This document shows positions 26,037 through 34,366 of a stretch of 64,000 nt of DNA, piece after piece (the stretch's first letter is position 1; every line of letters begins with the position of its first letter). Below the pieces are notes generated by a model. That model was not told the DNA's origin, did not search any database, and was given only the letters and a program-made list of their open reading frames with translations. Location: the NCBI RefSeq assembly GCF_016405985.1, contig NZ_JAEFCF010000016.1, forward strand, positions 36,555 to 100,554. The letters are read 5' to 3'. Origin of the DNA: Paracoccus sp. IB05 (GTDB lineage: Bacteria; Pseudomonadota; Alphaproteobacteria; Rhodobacterales; Rhodobacteraceae). A program made the position numbers and the translations under genes.

Positions 26037-27125
26037 TTGCGCCAGGATTTCGCGATCCCGCCTGATGTCGTCGCCCTGTGCGATTATGCGAGGCTTGCGC
26101 AGGAGCGACTGCCGGCGATGGTCTCGGCCTGGCTGGACGGGGGCGCGGGCGACGGCGTGACCCATGCGGCCAATTTAGCAGGCTGGGACAGGATCCGGCT
26201 GGCGGGAGCTGTGCTTGCGGATATGCGCGGGGCCTCGACCGGGCTGTCGCTTTTTGGCCTGGCGCTCGATCATCCCGTGCTGCTGGCGCCGGTGGCTTAT
26301 CATCATCTCGCCCATCCGGAAGGGGAAAGCGAGACCGCACTTGGAGCAGCCGCGACCGGCGCGGTTATGACCCTGTCAACGCTGGCCTCGACACGGATCG
26401 AGGAGTTCGGGTCGGTGGCGCAGGGGCCCTGGTGGTTCCAGCTTTATGCCCAGGCCCGGCGCGAGGATACCGAAAACCTGATCCGGCGCGCCGAAGGGGC
26501 GGGCGCCCGCGCGCTGGTGCTGACGGTCGATGCGCCGGTCAAGCTGCGCAATACCGAAGAGAGGATCGGGTTTCGCCTGCCCGACGGCATCGGGGCGGTG
26601 AACACAATCGGCATGGCGCCGCCCCAGGTCACCGCAATGCCCGGGCGCAGCGCCGCGTTTCTGGGGCTTCTGGAGGCACAGCCGCGATGGGAAGACCTGG
26701 CCTGGATCCGGGCGGCAACGCGCCTGCCGATCCTTCTGAAGGGGGTCACGCGACCCGCGGATGCGATCCGCGCCATTGCAGCGGGCATCGACGGGATCAT
26801 CGTCTCGAACCATGGCGGACGGGCGCTGGACGGCCTGCCCGCCTCTGCCGAGATCCTGCCCAGGATTGCCGAAGCCACAGCGGGGCGGGTGCCGCTGATC
26901 TGCGATGGCGGCATCCGGCGCGGCACCGATATTCTGAAAGCGCTGGCGCTCGGGGCGGCGGCGGTGATGGTGGGGCGCCCGCAGATCCACGCGCTTGCGA
27001 CCGGCGGCGCAAGCGGGGTCGCGCATATGGTCACCATTTTGCGGGCCGAGCTTGAGGTGGCAATGGCACTGACCGGCTGCAATTCGCTCGCAGCGATCAG
27101 CCGCGATGTCTTGTGGCGGGACTGA
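26037..27125 (+). CDS. FMN-dependent alpha-hydroxy acid oxidase/dehydrogenase
   Basis: 362-aa TIM-barrel flavoenzyme of the glycolate oxidase / L-lactate dehydrogenase family, oxidising (S)-2-hydroxy acids to 2-oxo acids. Visible are LLAPVAYHHLAHPEGE, WWFQLYAQ, LTVDAPV, LLKGVTRPADA, the catalytic His-Arg block IIVSNHGGRALDGLP, and the FMN-phosphate site CDGGIRRGTDILKALALGA, then VMVGRP. The start is TTG at 26037, three bases after the piuC stop. Coupling to a siderophore receptor/PiuC pair suggests action on a siderophore-derived or hydroxy-acid ligand, or simply co-regulation by iron. This linkage is inference. Confidence 0.87.
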   Translation: MRQDFAIPPDVVALCDYARLAQERLPAMVSAWLDGGAGDGVTHAANLAGWDRIRLAGAVLADMRGASTGLSLFGLALDHPVLLAPVAYHHLAHPEGESETALGAAATGAVMTLSTLASTRIEEFGSVAQGPWWFQLYAQARREDTENLIRRAEGAGARALVLTVDAPVKLRNTEERIGFRLPDGIGAVNTIGMAPPQVTAMPGRSAAFLGLLEAQPRWEDLAWIRAATRLPILLKGVTRPADAIRAIAAGIDGIIVSNHGGRALDGLPASAEILPRIAEATAGRVPLICDGGIRRGTDILKALALGAAAVMVGRPQIHALATGGASGVAHMVTILRAELEVAMALTGCNSLAAISRDVLWRD

Positions 27126-27502
27126 ATGGGGCTACAGGTCAAAGGGTGTGGCTGGTAGCCTGAGGTCTGATTTTATCTGTAAGGCTTCCGGCGGCTGGCC
27201 TGTCAGCAGGGTGATCGGTTCCGGCCCTGCTTTGAGCATGCGCCCGACTTACGCCCTTCCCGGCGAAACCCCGGACAGTCAATCCTTGAGAACTGCCGCG
27301 GACCTGGGCGGTATTATCTGCGTGGCTCGTAACGGATCAGGCCGGCCCATTCCGGCGGCTTCAGAACACAGCTGCGGAAGGCCCCAATCTGACGCCACCC
27401 CTGATTGTCCCAGTCAAAACCCTCGCCATAGAAAACACCCTAGAGCTTACGTTCGCTCTGCCCGTCTTCAATCTCGATGTTCATCACATTCAGCCAGGTC
27501 TC
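27126..27502. other. Degenerate interval, possible minus-strand gene remnant
   Basis: No intact gene. On the minus strand, pieces of a coding-like sequence separated by stops are seen (WLNVMNIEIEDGQSERKL, then GVFYGEGFDWDNQGWRQIGA), suggesting a broken gene I cannot identify. Confidence 0.35.
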
Positions 27503-27514
27503 ACAGTTGCCGGG

Positions 27515-27705
27515 GACAAATGGTTCGACACCGACAAAGGCGATGGCTTCATCGGCCGGATGCGGGCGGCGCAGATGCATTCGTGCATATCGCCGCGGTA
27601 GAACGGGCCGGCATCCGGTCACTGCCGGATGGCCAGAAGATCTCCTCTGAGACCGAAGCAGGACGTGGCGGCAAGATCAGCGCCGTCGATCTGGAGCTGC
27701 GCTGA
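27515..27705 (+). pseudogene. CspA-type cold-shock protein remnant
   Basis: KWFDTDKGDGFIG (27518-27556) is the RNP1-bearing start of the cold-shock fold. After a one-base frame change near 27560 the other frame continues PDAGGADAFVHIAAVERAGI, then LPDGQKISSETEAGRGGKIS and ends AVDLELR-stop at 27705. Together they cover nearly a whole ~65-aa CspA with RNP2 (AFVHI). No proper ATG precedes the first block. A dead copy. Confidence 0.75.
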
Positions 27706-27783
27706 TTGACAGGCACGGTCGGGATCTGCCTGTCCGCGCCACCAAGCAATCGGCGCACCAGGCTTAGGGCAGGACTACAGGCG

Positions 27784-27930
27784 ATGACGCCGAAGATTTC
27801 CTGGCGAAGTGTTTTGATACTGGCAGCGCTGCTCGCCGCTTGCGACGGTGACAGAGCCGAAGATCCTTATCACACCGACAAGGGCGAGGGCAGCAGCGTC
27901 ACCATCATCTTGCAGAATGGTCCGGTTTAA
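27784..27930 (+). CDS. Very small putative lipoprotein
   Basis: 48 aa from ATG 27784: a charged start, a hydrophobic stretch (SVLILAALLAAC) ending in a plausible lipobox LAAC, then an acidic tail. Such short lipoproteins (entericidin-like in size) occur in alphaproteobacteria, but no family is recognised and the ribosome-binding site is weak. It follows the cspA remnant. The interval after it up to 28141 shows no gene. Confidence 0.35.
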   Translation: MTPKISWRSVLILAALLAACDGDRAEDPYHTDKGEGSSVTIILQNGPV

Positions 27931-28141
27931 TTCTGACAAGGCGATAGGGATCAGCGCTCCTGCTTGCGGCGGCCTGTTGCGGAGCTGGCCGAACGCCGCG
28001 TCATCGGACCAAGGCCCATAGCTGTCGGAATACGCCCCTTTGGGCGGGCCACTTCTTCCAGCGCGGCAGAGCGATCAGATGAGTCGCGCCTCACCTCTGC
28101 GGAGCGTGGCCCGGGCCTTGACGGCGTGACCCTTCCGACCC

Positions 28142-28161
28142 TATTGATCACCTGACCAATA
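28142..28161. promoter_or_regulatory. 20-bp imperfect palindrome, probable BetI-like TetR operator
   Basis: TATTGATCACCTGACCAATA: eight of ten base pairs are symmetric (TATTGnTCAnnTGAnCAATA). It lies 33 bp before a three-gene operon that itself encodes a BetI-like TetR repressor. The ATTG...CAAT ends resemble BetI-type operators, so autoregulation is the simplest reading. Confidence 0.6.
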
Positions 28162-28193
28162 AGATATCGTGACGCGCGACAAGGGAGAGATCC

Positions 28194-29072
28194 ATGGCAC
28201 AATACGGTTCACAGGAAATGTCGGCGCCTTTGCTAAAGGTGATGATGCGCCGGCCAGGGGCCAGCCTCATCAAGGCCGATCCCGCTGACTGGAACTATGT
28301 GACCCCTTTCGACAGCGCCAAAGCCATCGCGCAATATCAGGGCTTTGCCGATCTGATCGTGAAGGCCGGGGCCGAGATCATCTGGCTTGAGGATCAGGAC
28401 GACGGCCTTGCCGATGCGATGTTCACGCATGACCCTTCTCTGATGACCGACAAGGGCGCGATCATCCTCAATATGGGCAAGCTGCGCCGCCGGGATGAAC
28501 CCGCTCTGCACGAGGCCGTCTATCAGCAGCATCAGATCCCGGTCGCAGGCCGGATCACCGGCGAGGCAACCGTCGAGGCCGGTGACTGTATCTGGCTTGA
28601 TCCGAAAACGTTGCTTGTCGGGCGCGGCATCCGCACCAATCAGCAGGGCATCGACCAGCTGACCGCGATCCTTGCCCCCGATGGGATCAGCGTCATGGCC
28701 TTTGACCTGCCGCTCTGGGATGGTGAGGCCGCCTGCCTGCATCTCCTGTCGGTGCTGAGCCCGCTGGCGGATGACCTGGTGCTGGCCTTCCTGCCGCTGC
28801 TGCCGGTTGCGCTTTACAAGCTTTTGAAACAGCGCGGCATCCGCATTGTCGAGGCGCCGAAGGATGAATTCCTCGCCAGCAACGGCCTCAGCCTCAATGT
28901 GCTGCCGACCCGCCCCTCTGAGCTGATCATGCTGAGCGGTTTCCCGAAAACCACGGCCGCGCTGGAGGCTGCCGGTTGCACGGTGGAAACCTTCGAGGGC
29001 GACGCGCTTTGCATCGCCTGCGAGGGCGGGCCGACCTGCCTCACCCGTCCGGTCCATCGGCAAGCGGCGTGA
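28194..29072 (+). CDS. Amidinotransferase-superfamily hydrolase (dimethylarginine dimethylaminohydrolase-like)
   Basis: 292-aa guanidine-group-modifying enzyme with the five-bladed propeller fold of DDAH/arginine deiminase. Substrate-binding acidic residues occur in EDQDDGLADAMFTHDPSLMT. The catalytic His is likely in EAACLHLLSVLSPLADD (about residue 183), and the nucleophile Cys near the C terminus in CEGGPTCLTRPVHR. RITGEATVEAGDCIWLD matches the family EGGD block, which is altered (VEAGD), so substrate preference may differ from true DDAH. GGGAGAGA precedes the ATG. It leads an operon with a TetR regulator and a RocB-like peptidase. A second DDAH lies at 35966, so this one may act on another substituted arginine. 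Confidence 0.8.
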   Translation: MAQYGSQEMSAPLLKVMMRRPGASLIKADPADWNYVTPFDSAKAIAQYQGFADLIVKAGAEIIWLEDQDDGLADAMFTHDPSLMTDKGAIILNMGKLRRRDEPALHEAVYQQHQIPVAGRITGEATVEAGDCIWLDPKTLLVGRGIRTNQQGIDQLTAILAPDGISVMAFDLPLWDGEAACLHLLSVLSPLADDLVLAFLPLLPVALYKLLKQRGIRIVEAPKDEFLASNGLSLNVLPTRPSELIMLSGFPKTTAALEAAGCTVETFEGDALCIACEGGPTCLTRPVHRQAA

Positions 29073-29734
29073 CGAAGGCTCCGGCCTGGCGGCGGATTCC
29101 CGAGGCGCAACGCAGGGGCGATCTGGTCGAGGCGGCGCTGGACGTGATTGCGCAGTCGGGGCTACAGGGCGCAACCTTCCGCGAGATCGCGAAACAGGCC
29201 GGGGTTGCCCCCGGTCTGATCGCGCATCACTTTGAAAGCAAAGAGATCCTCTTGCAGGAGGCGTATCGCAGGGTGGTCTCTGTCCTGACCTTCACCGATG
29301 AGGAAGATGCAGGATCGGCGGCGGAGAACCTGCGCCGTTTCATTGTGGCCAATCTGACCGAGCCGGTTTCGAACAACCGAAATCTGGCGCTCTGGTCGGC
29401 ATTTATCAGCCAGGTGAGCCATGATCCGACGCTGGCCGGGATCCATTGCGAGGGCTATCTGGCCTTCCGCAACAAGCTGCAGCGCCTGATCGTCGCCTTC
29501 CTTGCCGCGCGCGGCAAAGAGATCGATCCGGCCCGCGCCCATCGGCTCGCCGTTGCGATCAATGCGCTGATGGACGGGCTCTGGCTGGAGGGACGGCTTG
29601 CGGGCGGGCTTTTCGAGGAAAATGAACTGGTGACGGTGGCCCTGTCATCGGTCGAGGCCCTGACGGGAGAGGCCTTTGTGCCGCCCGGGCAGAGTGAGAA
29701 TGACATGCCGGTGAGGATGATCGATGGCGAATGA
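29069..29734 (+). CDS. TetR family regulator, BetI-like
   Basis: 221 aa from GTG 29069, which overlaps the preceding TGA. The HTH is RRGDLVEAALDVIAQSGLQG then ATFREIAKQAGVAPGLIAHH and FESKEILLQEAYR, closest to the choline-responsive BetI group (GLIAHHFESKE block). The C-terminal ligand domain includes ALWSAFISQVSHDPTLAGIH and LMDGLWLEGRLAGG, again BetI-like. Embedded between two guanidine/peptide hydrolase genes, it probably senses a quaternary or methylated amine, or an arginine derivative. The palindrome at 28142-28161 is its likely site. Confidence 0.87.
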   Translation: MTKAPAWRRIPEAQRRGDLVEAALDVIAQSGLQGATFREIAKQAGVAPGLIAHHFESKEILLQEAYRRVVSVLTFTDEEDAGSAAENLRRFIVANLTEPVSNNRNLALWSAFISQVSHDPTLAGIHCEGYLAFRNKLQRLIVAFLAARGKEIDPARAHRLAVAINALMDGLWLEGRLAGGLFEENELVTVALSSVEALTGEAFVPPGQSENDMPVRMIDGE

Positions 29735-31394
29735 AGAACAGCCCGGCGGCAGCCAGATCGGGCGCGCGGTTCAGGGTAAAAACGCAGCGCGCTGCCTGGA
29801 TCATGCCCTGCGCCTTGTGGAATGGGCGAGCGAGACCGGCACCCCGGGCGAAGCGGCCTTTGGCGAGAAAGCCGCAGCCCTTTTGCGGGGGCTGCCCTGT
29901 TTCGCGGATCATCCTGAACGGGTGCGGCTGATCGGCAGCCATGGCGATCCGCAGCGGCAGATCGTGGTCGGGCTTCTGCGCGGGGCCGGGCGGCGGACCC
30001 TGGTGCTTGCGGGCCATTATGATGTGGTTTCCGCCGCGAATTACCGTGACCTCGCGCATCTGGCCTTCTCGCCCGAACCACTGCTTGCCGCGCTGCGCCA
30101 GGATCTGGCCAGCCGCCCGCTTTCCCCCGCCGAGGAAAAGGCGCGGGTCGATTTCGAAAGCGGAGATTTCCTGCCGGGGCGCGGGCTTCTCGATATGAAA
30201 AGCGGCATTGCCGCCGGGATTACCACGCTGGAGAATTTCGCGGGTGCCGGGGCGGCAGAGGGCAATCTGCTGCTGGTGATGACCCCGGATGAAGAGGCCA
30301 GTTCGCAGGGCATGCGGGCCTTTCGCGACATCCTGCCCGATCTCGCGCGCGACTGGGATCTTGAGATTGCGGGCGGCATCAATCTTGATGCGACCAGCGA
30401 TCAGGGCGACGGCGCCGGGGGAAGGGCGATCTACAAAGGCACGATCGGCAAGCTCCTGCCGTTTGCGATGGTCTTGGGCAAGCCCTCCCATGCGAGCTAT
30501 CCTTTCGACGGGGCCAGCGCGCATCTGATCGCGGCGCATCTGATGACCGCCATGGAGACCAATCCCGATCTTTGCGACCACGGCGGCGCCGAGGTCTCGC
30601 CGCCGCCGATCTGTCTTGACGGTGGTGATTTCCGCGCCGGCTATGATGTGACCACGCCGGAACAGGTCTGGCTGGCCTTCAACTGGCTGTCGCACAGCCG
30701 AAGCCCCTCGGCGCTGATGGCGCAGTTCCACAACCTTGCGGAAAGCGCGCTTGCGGCGGCGATGGCGGCTTTCGCGCGCAACCGGCAGGCCTTTACCGGC
30801 GAAGTGGCTGCCCCCGAACCTTCGCGCGTCCTGACCGTGGCGGAACTGATGCGCCTTGTTGCCGCGCGGGAAGGTCAGGCCGCGCTGGAGGAGATCCTCG
30901 CAACACCGCCCGCCCTCGACAATCCGCTGGCGCTCAGCCGGGCGCTTTGCACGCGGCTGGTGGCGCAAGCGGGGCTGAACGGGCCCGCGATTGTGCTGGG
31001 CTTTGGCAGCCTGCATTACCCGCACAGCCATCTCGATCCCGACCGCACTGATGACGCGGCGCTGATGGGCGCGATCGAGGCCGCAAGGCAGGAGATACTC
31101 GCTGCGACCAGGGTGCAGATCTGCTGGCGCGACACCTTTGTCGGCATCTCAGATATGAGCTTTCTGGGCAATGTCCCGCCACCGGAAGACGCAAGGATCG
31201 TCGCGGAAAACACCCCCGCGCGGCGCTATATCGACCATGTGCCGGAAAATGCTTTGCGCTTTCCGGTGGTCAATATCGGGCCCTGGGGCCGCGAATACCA
31301 TCAGCGGCTGGAGCGGGTTCACGCCCCCTATGCCTTTGAAACCCTGCCGGACTTCCTGACCGCAATCGTCGCGCGGTTCTTCGCCCGGGGATAG
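29724..31394 (+). CDS. M20-family metallohydrolase, RocB-like
   Basis: 556-aa zinc hydrolase resembling RocB, named for Bacillus arginine utilisation. Metal-binding blocks: LVLAGHYDVVS (His and Asp), PGRGLLDMKSGIAAG (bridging Asp), and TPDEEASSQGMR (catalytic/metal Glu pair). The dimerisation insert and a long C-terminal region (YPHSHLDPDRTDDAA; DMSFLGNVPPPEDA) give the ~550-aa length of RocB rather than ~400 of ArgE/DapE. It overlaps the TetR gene by 11 bp, so it is in the same operon. The exact reaction of RocB proteins is not established; cleavage of an acylated or peptide-linked arginine derivative is an inference. Confidence 0.85.
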   Translation: MANEEQPGGSQIGRAVQGKNAARCLDHALRLVEWASETGTPGEAAFGEKAAALLRGLPCFADHPERVRLIGSHGDPQRQIVVGLLRGAGRRTLVLAGHYDVVSAANYRDLAHLAFSPEPLLAALRQDLASRPLSPAEEKARVDFESGDFLPGRGLLDMKSGIAAGITTLENFAGAGAAEGNLLLVMTPDEEASSQGMRAFRDILPDLARDWDLEIAGGINLDATSDQGDGAGGRAIYKGTIGKLLPFAMVLGKPSHASYPFDGASAHLIAAHLMTAMETNPDLCDHGGAEVSPPPICLDGGDFRAGYDVTTPEQVWLAFNWLSHSRSPSALMAQFHNLAESALAAAMAAFARNRQAFTGEVAAPEPSRVLTVAELMRLVAAREGQAALEEILATPPALDNPLALSRALCTRLVAQAGLNGPAIVLGFGSLHYPHSHLDPDRTDDAALMGAIEAARQEILAATRVQICWRDTFVGISDMSFLGNVPPPEDARIVAENTPARRYIDHVPENALRFPVVNIGPWGREYHQRLERVHAPYAFETLPDFLTAIVARFFARG

Positions 31395-31406
31395 TGGCGC
31401 GAAAGG

Positions 31407-31427
31407 GGGGCGCCGTTGCCGCGCCCC
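31407..31427. terminator. Bidirectional hairpin between convergent operons
   Basis: GGGGCGC - CGTTGCC - GCGCCCC, a perfect 7-bp GC stem between the RocB-like stop (31394) and the stop of the minus-strand M20 gene (31428). There is no long T-run. Confidence 0.5.
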
Positions 31428-32825
31428 TCAGAGGCCCCTATGGCCGATGTCCCAGAAAAGCCCGGCCATGATCTGCAGCCCCTCGGCGGCGATAGCCCGG
31501 GGGAGATGCTCATCCGGGCCGTGCTGACCGCAGCCCGGATAGGAATGCGGGATCCAGATCGTCGGCAGCCGAAGCCCTTCGGCAAAGATCCGGTTCGGCA
31601 GGGCGCCGCCGAAATTCGGGATGATCTGAGGCGCCCGCCCGAGGCTTTTACCAATCGAGGTGGCAATAAAGCCGACCCATTCGTTCGAAAGCTCTGACCG
31701 GCTGGCCGGGAAGGGCGGATAGTCTGAGGCGATGACCCTGATCCGCCCCGCCCCCGCCTGATCAAGCCTGCAACGGATTGCATCCAGCACGCCGTCAACC
31801 GCGACACCCAGCGGGAAACGCAGCTCCAGCCGGGCGCGGGCGACCGGCGGGATCGCCCCCACAGCCGAGCCGATATCCCCGGAAGAGATCGCCATCACCT
31901 CAAGCGATGACCAGGCATAGACGCGCTCGGCCTGGGTCAGCCCCGGCTCGCCCCACCAGGGATCAAGCGCAAGGTCGGGCGAAGGCGCGGTGATCTCGCA
32001 GCCGGCAAGCGACGCGCGGATGTCATCGGGGATCTGGCCCGGTGTCAGCTCTGGCACGAGGCACTGGCCGGTCGGGCCGATCAGCGCCGCAATCGCATGG
32101 CAGAGCTCCACCGCCGGATTGGCGACCAGACCGCCCCAGTTCCCGGAATGGACTGCGCCGTCGCGCGCCTGCAGTTCAAGCCAGAAATCCATCACCCCGC
32201 GCGCGCCCAGAAACATCGTCGGCAAATCCGCCGAGACGCGCGGCCCGTCTGACGCGATGAAGACATCGGCGGCGAAATCATCCCGCGCCGCCTCGCAAAG
32301 CCCGGCGAGACCCGGAGACCCTGCCTCTTCGCCGGTCTCGAACAGGTATTTCAGGTTGAAGCCAAGTGCGCCTTCGGTCTCGATCAGCGCCCGGATCGCC
32401 GCGATATTGATCGAATGCTGACCCTTATTGTCCGCCGTGCCGCGCCCGTAGAACCGCCCGTCCCGGTCTTGCAGCGTGAAAGGCGACAGCCCTGGCTGCC
32501 AGGAGGCCTCCATGCCCTCGACCACATCGCCATGGCCATAAAGCAGAACCGTTGGCAGATCCGCGCCCTCGATCCGGCTGGCGAGCATGAAGGGCAGCGC
32601 GGTTTCGGGGCGGCGGTAAAAGGCCAGCGTGAAGCCCAGAGCGGTCAGCTCGGGCGCGATGGCCGCGCGCAGATAGCCTTCGCAATCCGCCAGATGCGCG
32701 GGGTCTGTCGAGACCGAGGGGATCGCCACGCGTGCGGCAAGATCGTCACGAAAGCGCCCGCTTTCCAGCGCGGCAAGTGCCGCCGCGATGGTGGCGTCGC
32801 GCCCGGGGCCTGCGGTGTCAGACAT
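31428..32825 (-). CDS. M20 family peptidase/deacylase
   Basis: 465-aa zinc hydrolase of the M20 (DapE/ArgE/CPG2/dipeptidase) superfamily. Signatures: VLLYGHGDVVEG (metal His/Asp), FYGRGTADNKGQHS, FETGEEAGSPGL, and FLGARGVMDFWLEL starting the dimerisation domain. A C-terminal His in IWIPHSYPGCGQHGPDEHLP is consistent with the third-metal ligand. ATG 32825 has GAGGG upstream; an earlier in-frame ATG at 32867 would lie inside the ATPase gene. It is the last gene of the minus-strand arginine-derivative operon, so it may hydrolyse imported dipeptides or N-acyl guanidino amino acids (inference). Confidence 0.87.
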   Translation of the reverse strand: MSDTAGPGRDATIAAALAALESGRFRDDLAARVAIPSVSTDPAHLADCEGYLRAAIAPELTALGFTLAFYRRPETALPFMLASRIEGADLPTVLLYGHGDVVEGMEASWQPGLSPFTLQDRDGRFYGRGTADNKGQHSINIAAIRALIETEGALGFNLKYLFETGEEAGSPGLAGLCEAARDDFAADVFIASDGPRVSADLPTMFLGARGVMDFWLELQARDGAVHSGNWGGLVANPAVELCHAIAALIGPTGQCLVPELTPGQIPDDIRASLAGCEITAPSPDLALDPWWGEPGLTQAERVYAWSSLEVMAISSGDIGSAVGAIPPVARARLELRFPLGVAVDGVLDAIRCRLDQAGAGRIRVIASDYPPFPASRSELSNEWVGFIATSIGKSLGRAPQIIPNFGGALPNRIFAEGLRLPTIWIPHSYPGCGQHGPDEHLPRAIAAEGLQIMAGLFWDIGHRGL

Positions 32826-32863
32826 AGTGCCCTCGTTCAGGAAATATGGCGCTCCGGACCGGC

Positions 32864-33631
32864 TCACGCGACCATGCGCAGGAACTGGCGCAGCCGGTCC
32901 GATTTCGGATTGCTCATCATCTCTGCGGGCGCGCCGCGCTCTTCGACCAGGCCCTGATGCAGGAAGACCACCTCGGAAGAGATGTCCCGCGCCAGCGCCA
33001 TTTCATGGGTGACAAGGATCATGGTGCGGCCCTCGGCGGCAAGGCCTTTGATGACCTGCAGCACCTCCTGCACCAGCTCGGGATCAAGCGCCGAGGTCGG
33101 TTCGTCAAAGAGCATGACCTCAGGGTTCATCGCCAGCGCGCGCGCGATCGCCACGCGCTGCTGTTGCCCGCCAGAAAGGCGCGAGGGGTAGCTGTCCCGC
33201 TTTTCACGGATGCCGACCTTCTCCAAGAGCTGCTCCGCCTCGGCCACGGCCTGATCGCGCGTGAGGCCCAGCAGATGGCGCGGCCCTTCGATGATGTTTT
33301 CCAGCACCGTCATATGCGCCCAGAGATTGAAGTTCTGGAACACCATGCCAAGGCGCCGGCGGACCAGTTCCAGCTGCCTGCGGTCGGCGCGCGACATCCT
33401 GCCCCGGACGGGCCGGGCGCGGATCACCTCATCGCCGACGATGATTTCGCCGCTGTCCGGGGTCTCGAGATAATTGATACAGCGCAAAAGCGTGCTTTTC
33501 CCGGATCCGCTTTGCCCGATCAGCGAGATGACATCCCCGCGCCTTGCCTCGAGGCTGATGCCTTTGAGGACTTCGAGCGGGCCGAATTTCTTGCGGATAT
33601 CCCTGACCGCAAGCGCGATATCATTGGCCAT
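32864..33631 (-). CDS. Polar amino-acid ABC transporter ATP-binding protein (HisP/OccP type)
   Basis: 255-aa ATPase. Walker A is GQSGSGKSTLLR, the Q-loop VFQNFNLWAHMTVLEN, the signature LSGGQQQRVAIARAL, Walker B VMLFDEPTSALDPELV, and the H-loop VTHEMALARDIS. The sequence pattern and ~255-aa length are those of histidine/arginine/ornithine/octopine importers. It completes the four-gene transporter with permeases at 33677 and 34366 and the binding protein at 35142. It lies between transporter permease and peptidase genes in one operon. Confidence 0.93.
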   Translation of the reverse strand: MANDIALAVRDIRKKFGPLEVLKGISLEARRGDVISLIGQSGSGKSTLLRCINYLETPDSGEIIVGDEVIRARPVRGRMSRADRRQLELVRRRLGMVFQNFNLWAHMTVLENIIEGPRHLLGLTRDQAVAEAEQLLEKVGIREKRDSYPSRLSGGQQQRVAIARALAMNPEVMLFDEPTSALDPELVQEVLQVIKGLAAEGRTMILVTHEMALARDISSEVVFLHQGLVEERGAPAEMMSNPKSDRLRQFLRMVA

Positions 33632-33676
33632 CTTGTTTAATCCTTTCCGCCCGACGCGGTTTGGCCCATTGCCCGG

Positions 33677-34366
33677 TCATCGGGCACGATAGCTGGTTGC
33701 CTTGCGCTCAAGCAGCGAGGTGAGCTGCGTGAGGATGAGAACGACGACGAAATAGATGATCGCAGCGGCTATCAGCGGCTCGAGGATCATCATGGTCTCG
33801 CGCTGAAGCGCGCGGGCGGTGCCCAGCACTTCCATGATCGTGACCGTCGAGGCGAGAGAGGTCGCCTTCAGGAGGATGATCACGTCGCTGGCCAGAACCG
33901 GCAGCGCCGCATGGAAGGCCTGCGGCAGGGTGATGCGGCGGAAGATGCGGCCGGGGCTCATGCCGACCGCACGGGCGGCCTCGATCTGGCCCTTCGGCAC
34001 CGCAAGGATGGCGCCACGCAACACTTCGGCATTATAGCAGGCCTGGCTGATGGTCAGCACAAGGATCGCATACCAGATCGCATTGCGCAGATAGGGCCAG
34101 AGCCAGGAATGCCGCACCCAGGTACCGGGCAGCAGCTCTCCAAGGCCGTAATAGACCAGATAAAGCTGCACCAGAAGCGGCGTCCCCCGCATCACGAGGC
34201 CCAGCGTGAACGAGGGCCAGACAAGGATCCGGTAACCCGAAATCCGGGCAAGTGCCAGGATGATGCCGAAAAACAGCCCGAGCGTGCCCGCAACCGCCGT
34301 CAGCATCAGCGTAAGCGGCAGCGCCTTGATCAGGGGCGGCAGAAACTGAAGAATATCGCTGATCAT
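33677..34366 (-). CDS. Polar amino-acid ABC transporter permease (HisM/OccM type)
   Basis: 229-aa permease of the HisMQ family. An N-terminal helix leads in (LPLTLMLTAVAGTLGLFFGI), with FTLGLVMRGTPLLVQLYLVY as the family block. The EAA loop is KGQIEAARAVGMSPGRIFRR, then ITLPQAFHAALPVL. It shares one base with the preceding permease gene (stop/start TGATG). It pairs with that permease as the membrane heterodimer. Confidence 0.92.
   Translation of the reverse strand: MISDILQFLPPLIKALPLTLMLTAVAGTLGLFFGIILALARISGYRILVWPSFTLGLVMRGTPLLVQLYLVYYGLGELLPGTWVRHSWLWPYLRNAIWYAILVLTISQACYNAEVLRGAILAVPKGQIEAARAVGMSPGRIFRRITLPQAFHAALPVLASDVIILLKATSLASTVTIMEVLGTARALQRETMMILEPLIAAAIIYFVVVLILTQLTSLLERKATSYRAR

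Noticed and set aside
27106..27514. N-terminal part of the 199-codon plus-strand frame ending at 27705
   Set aside because: Only the last ~50 residues match a cold-shock protein. The earlier part has no motif, and minus-strand gene debris occupies the region.
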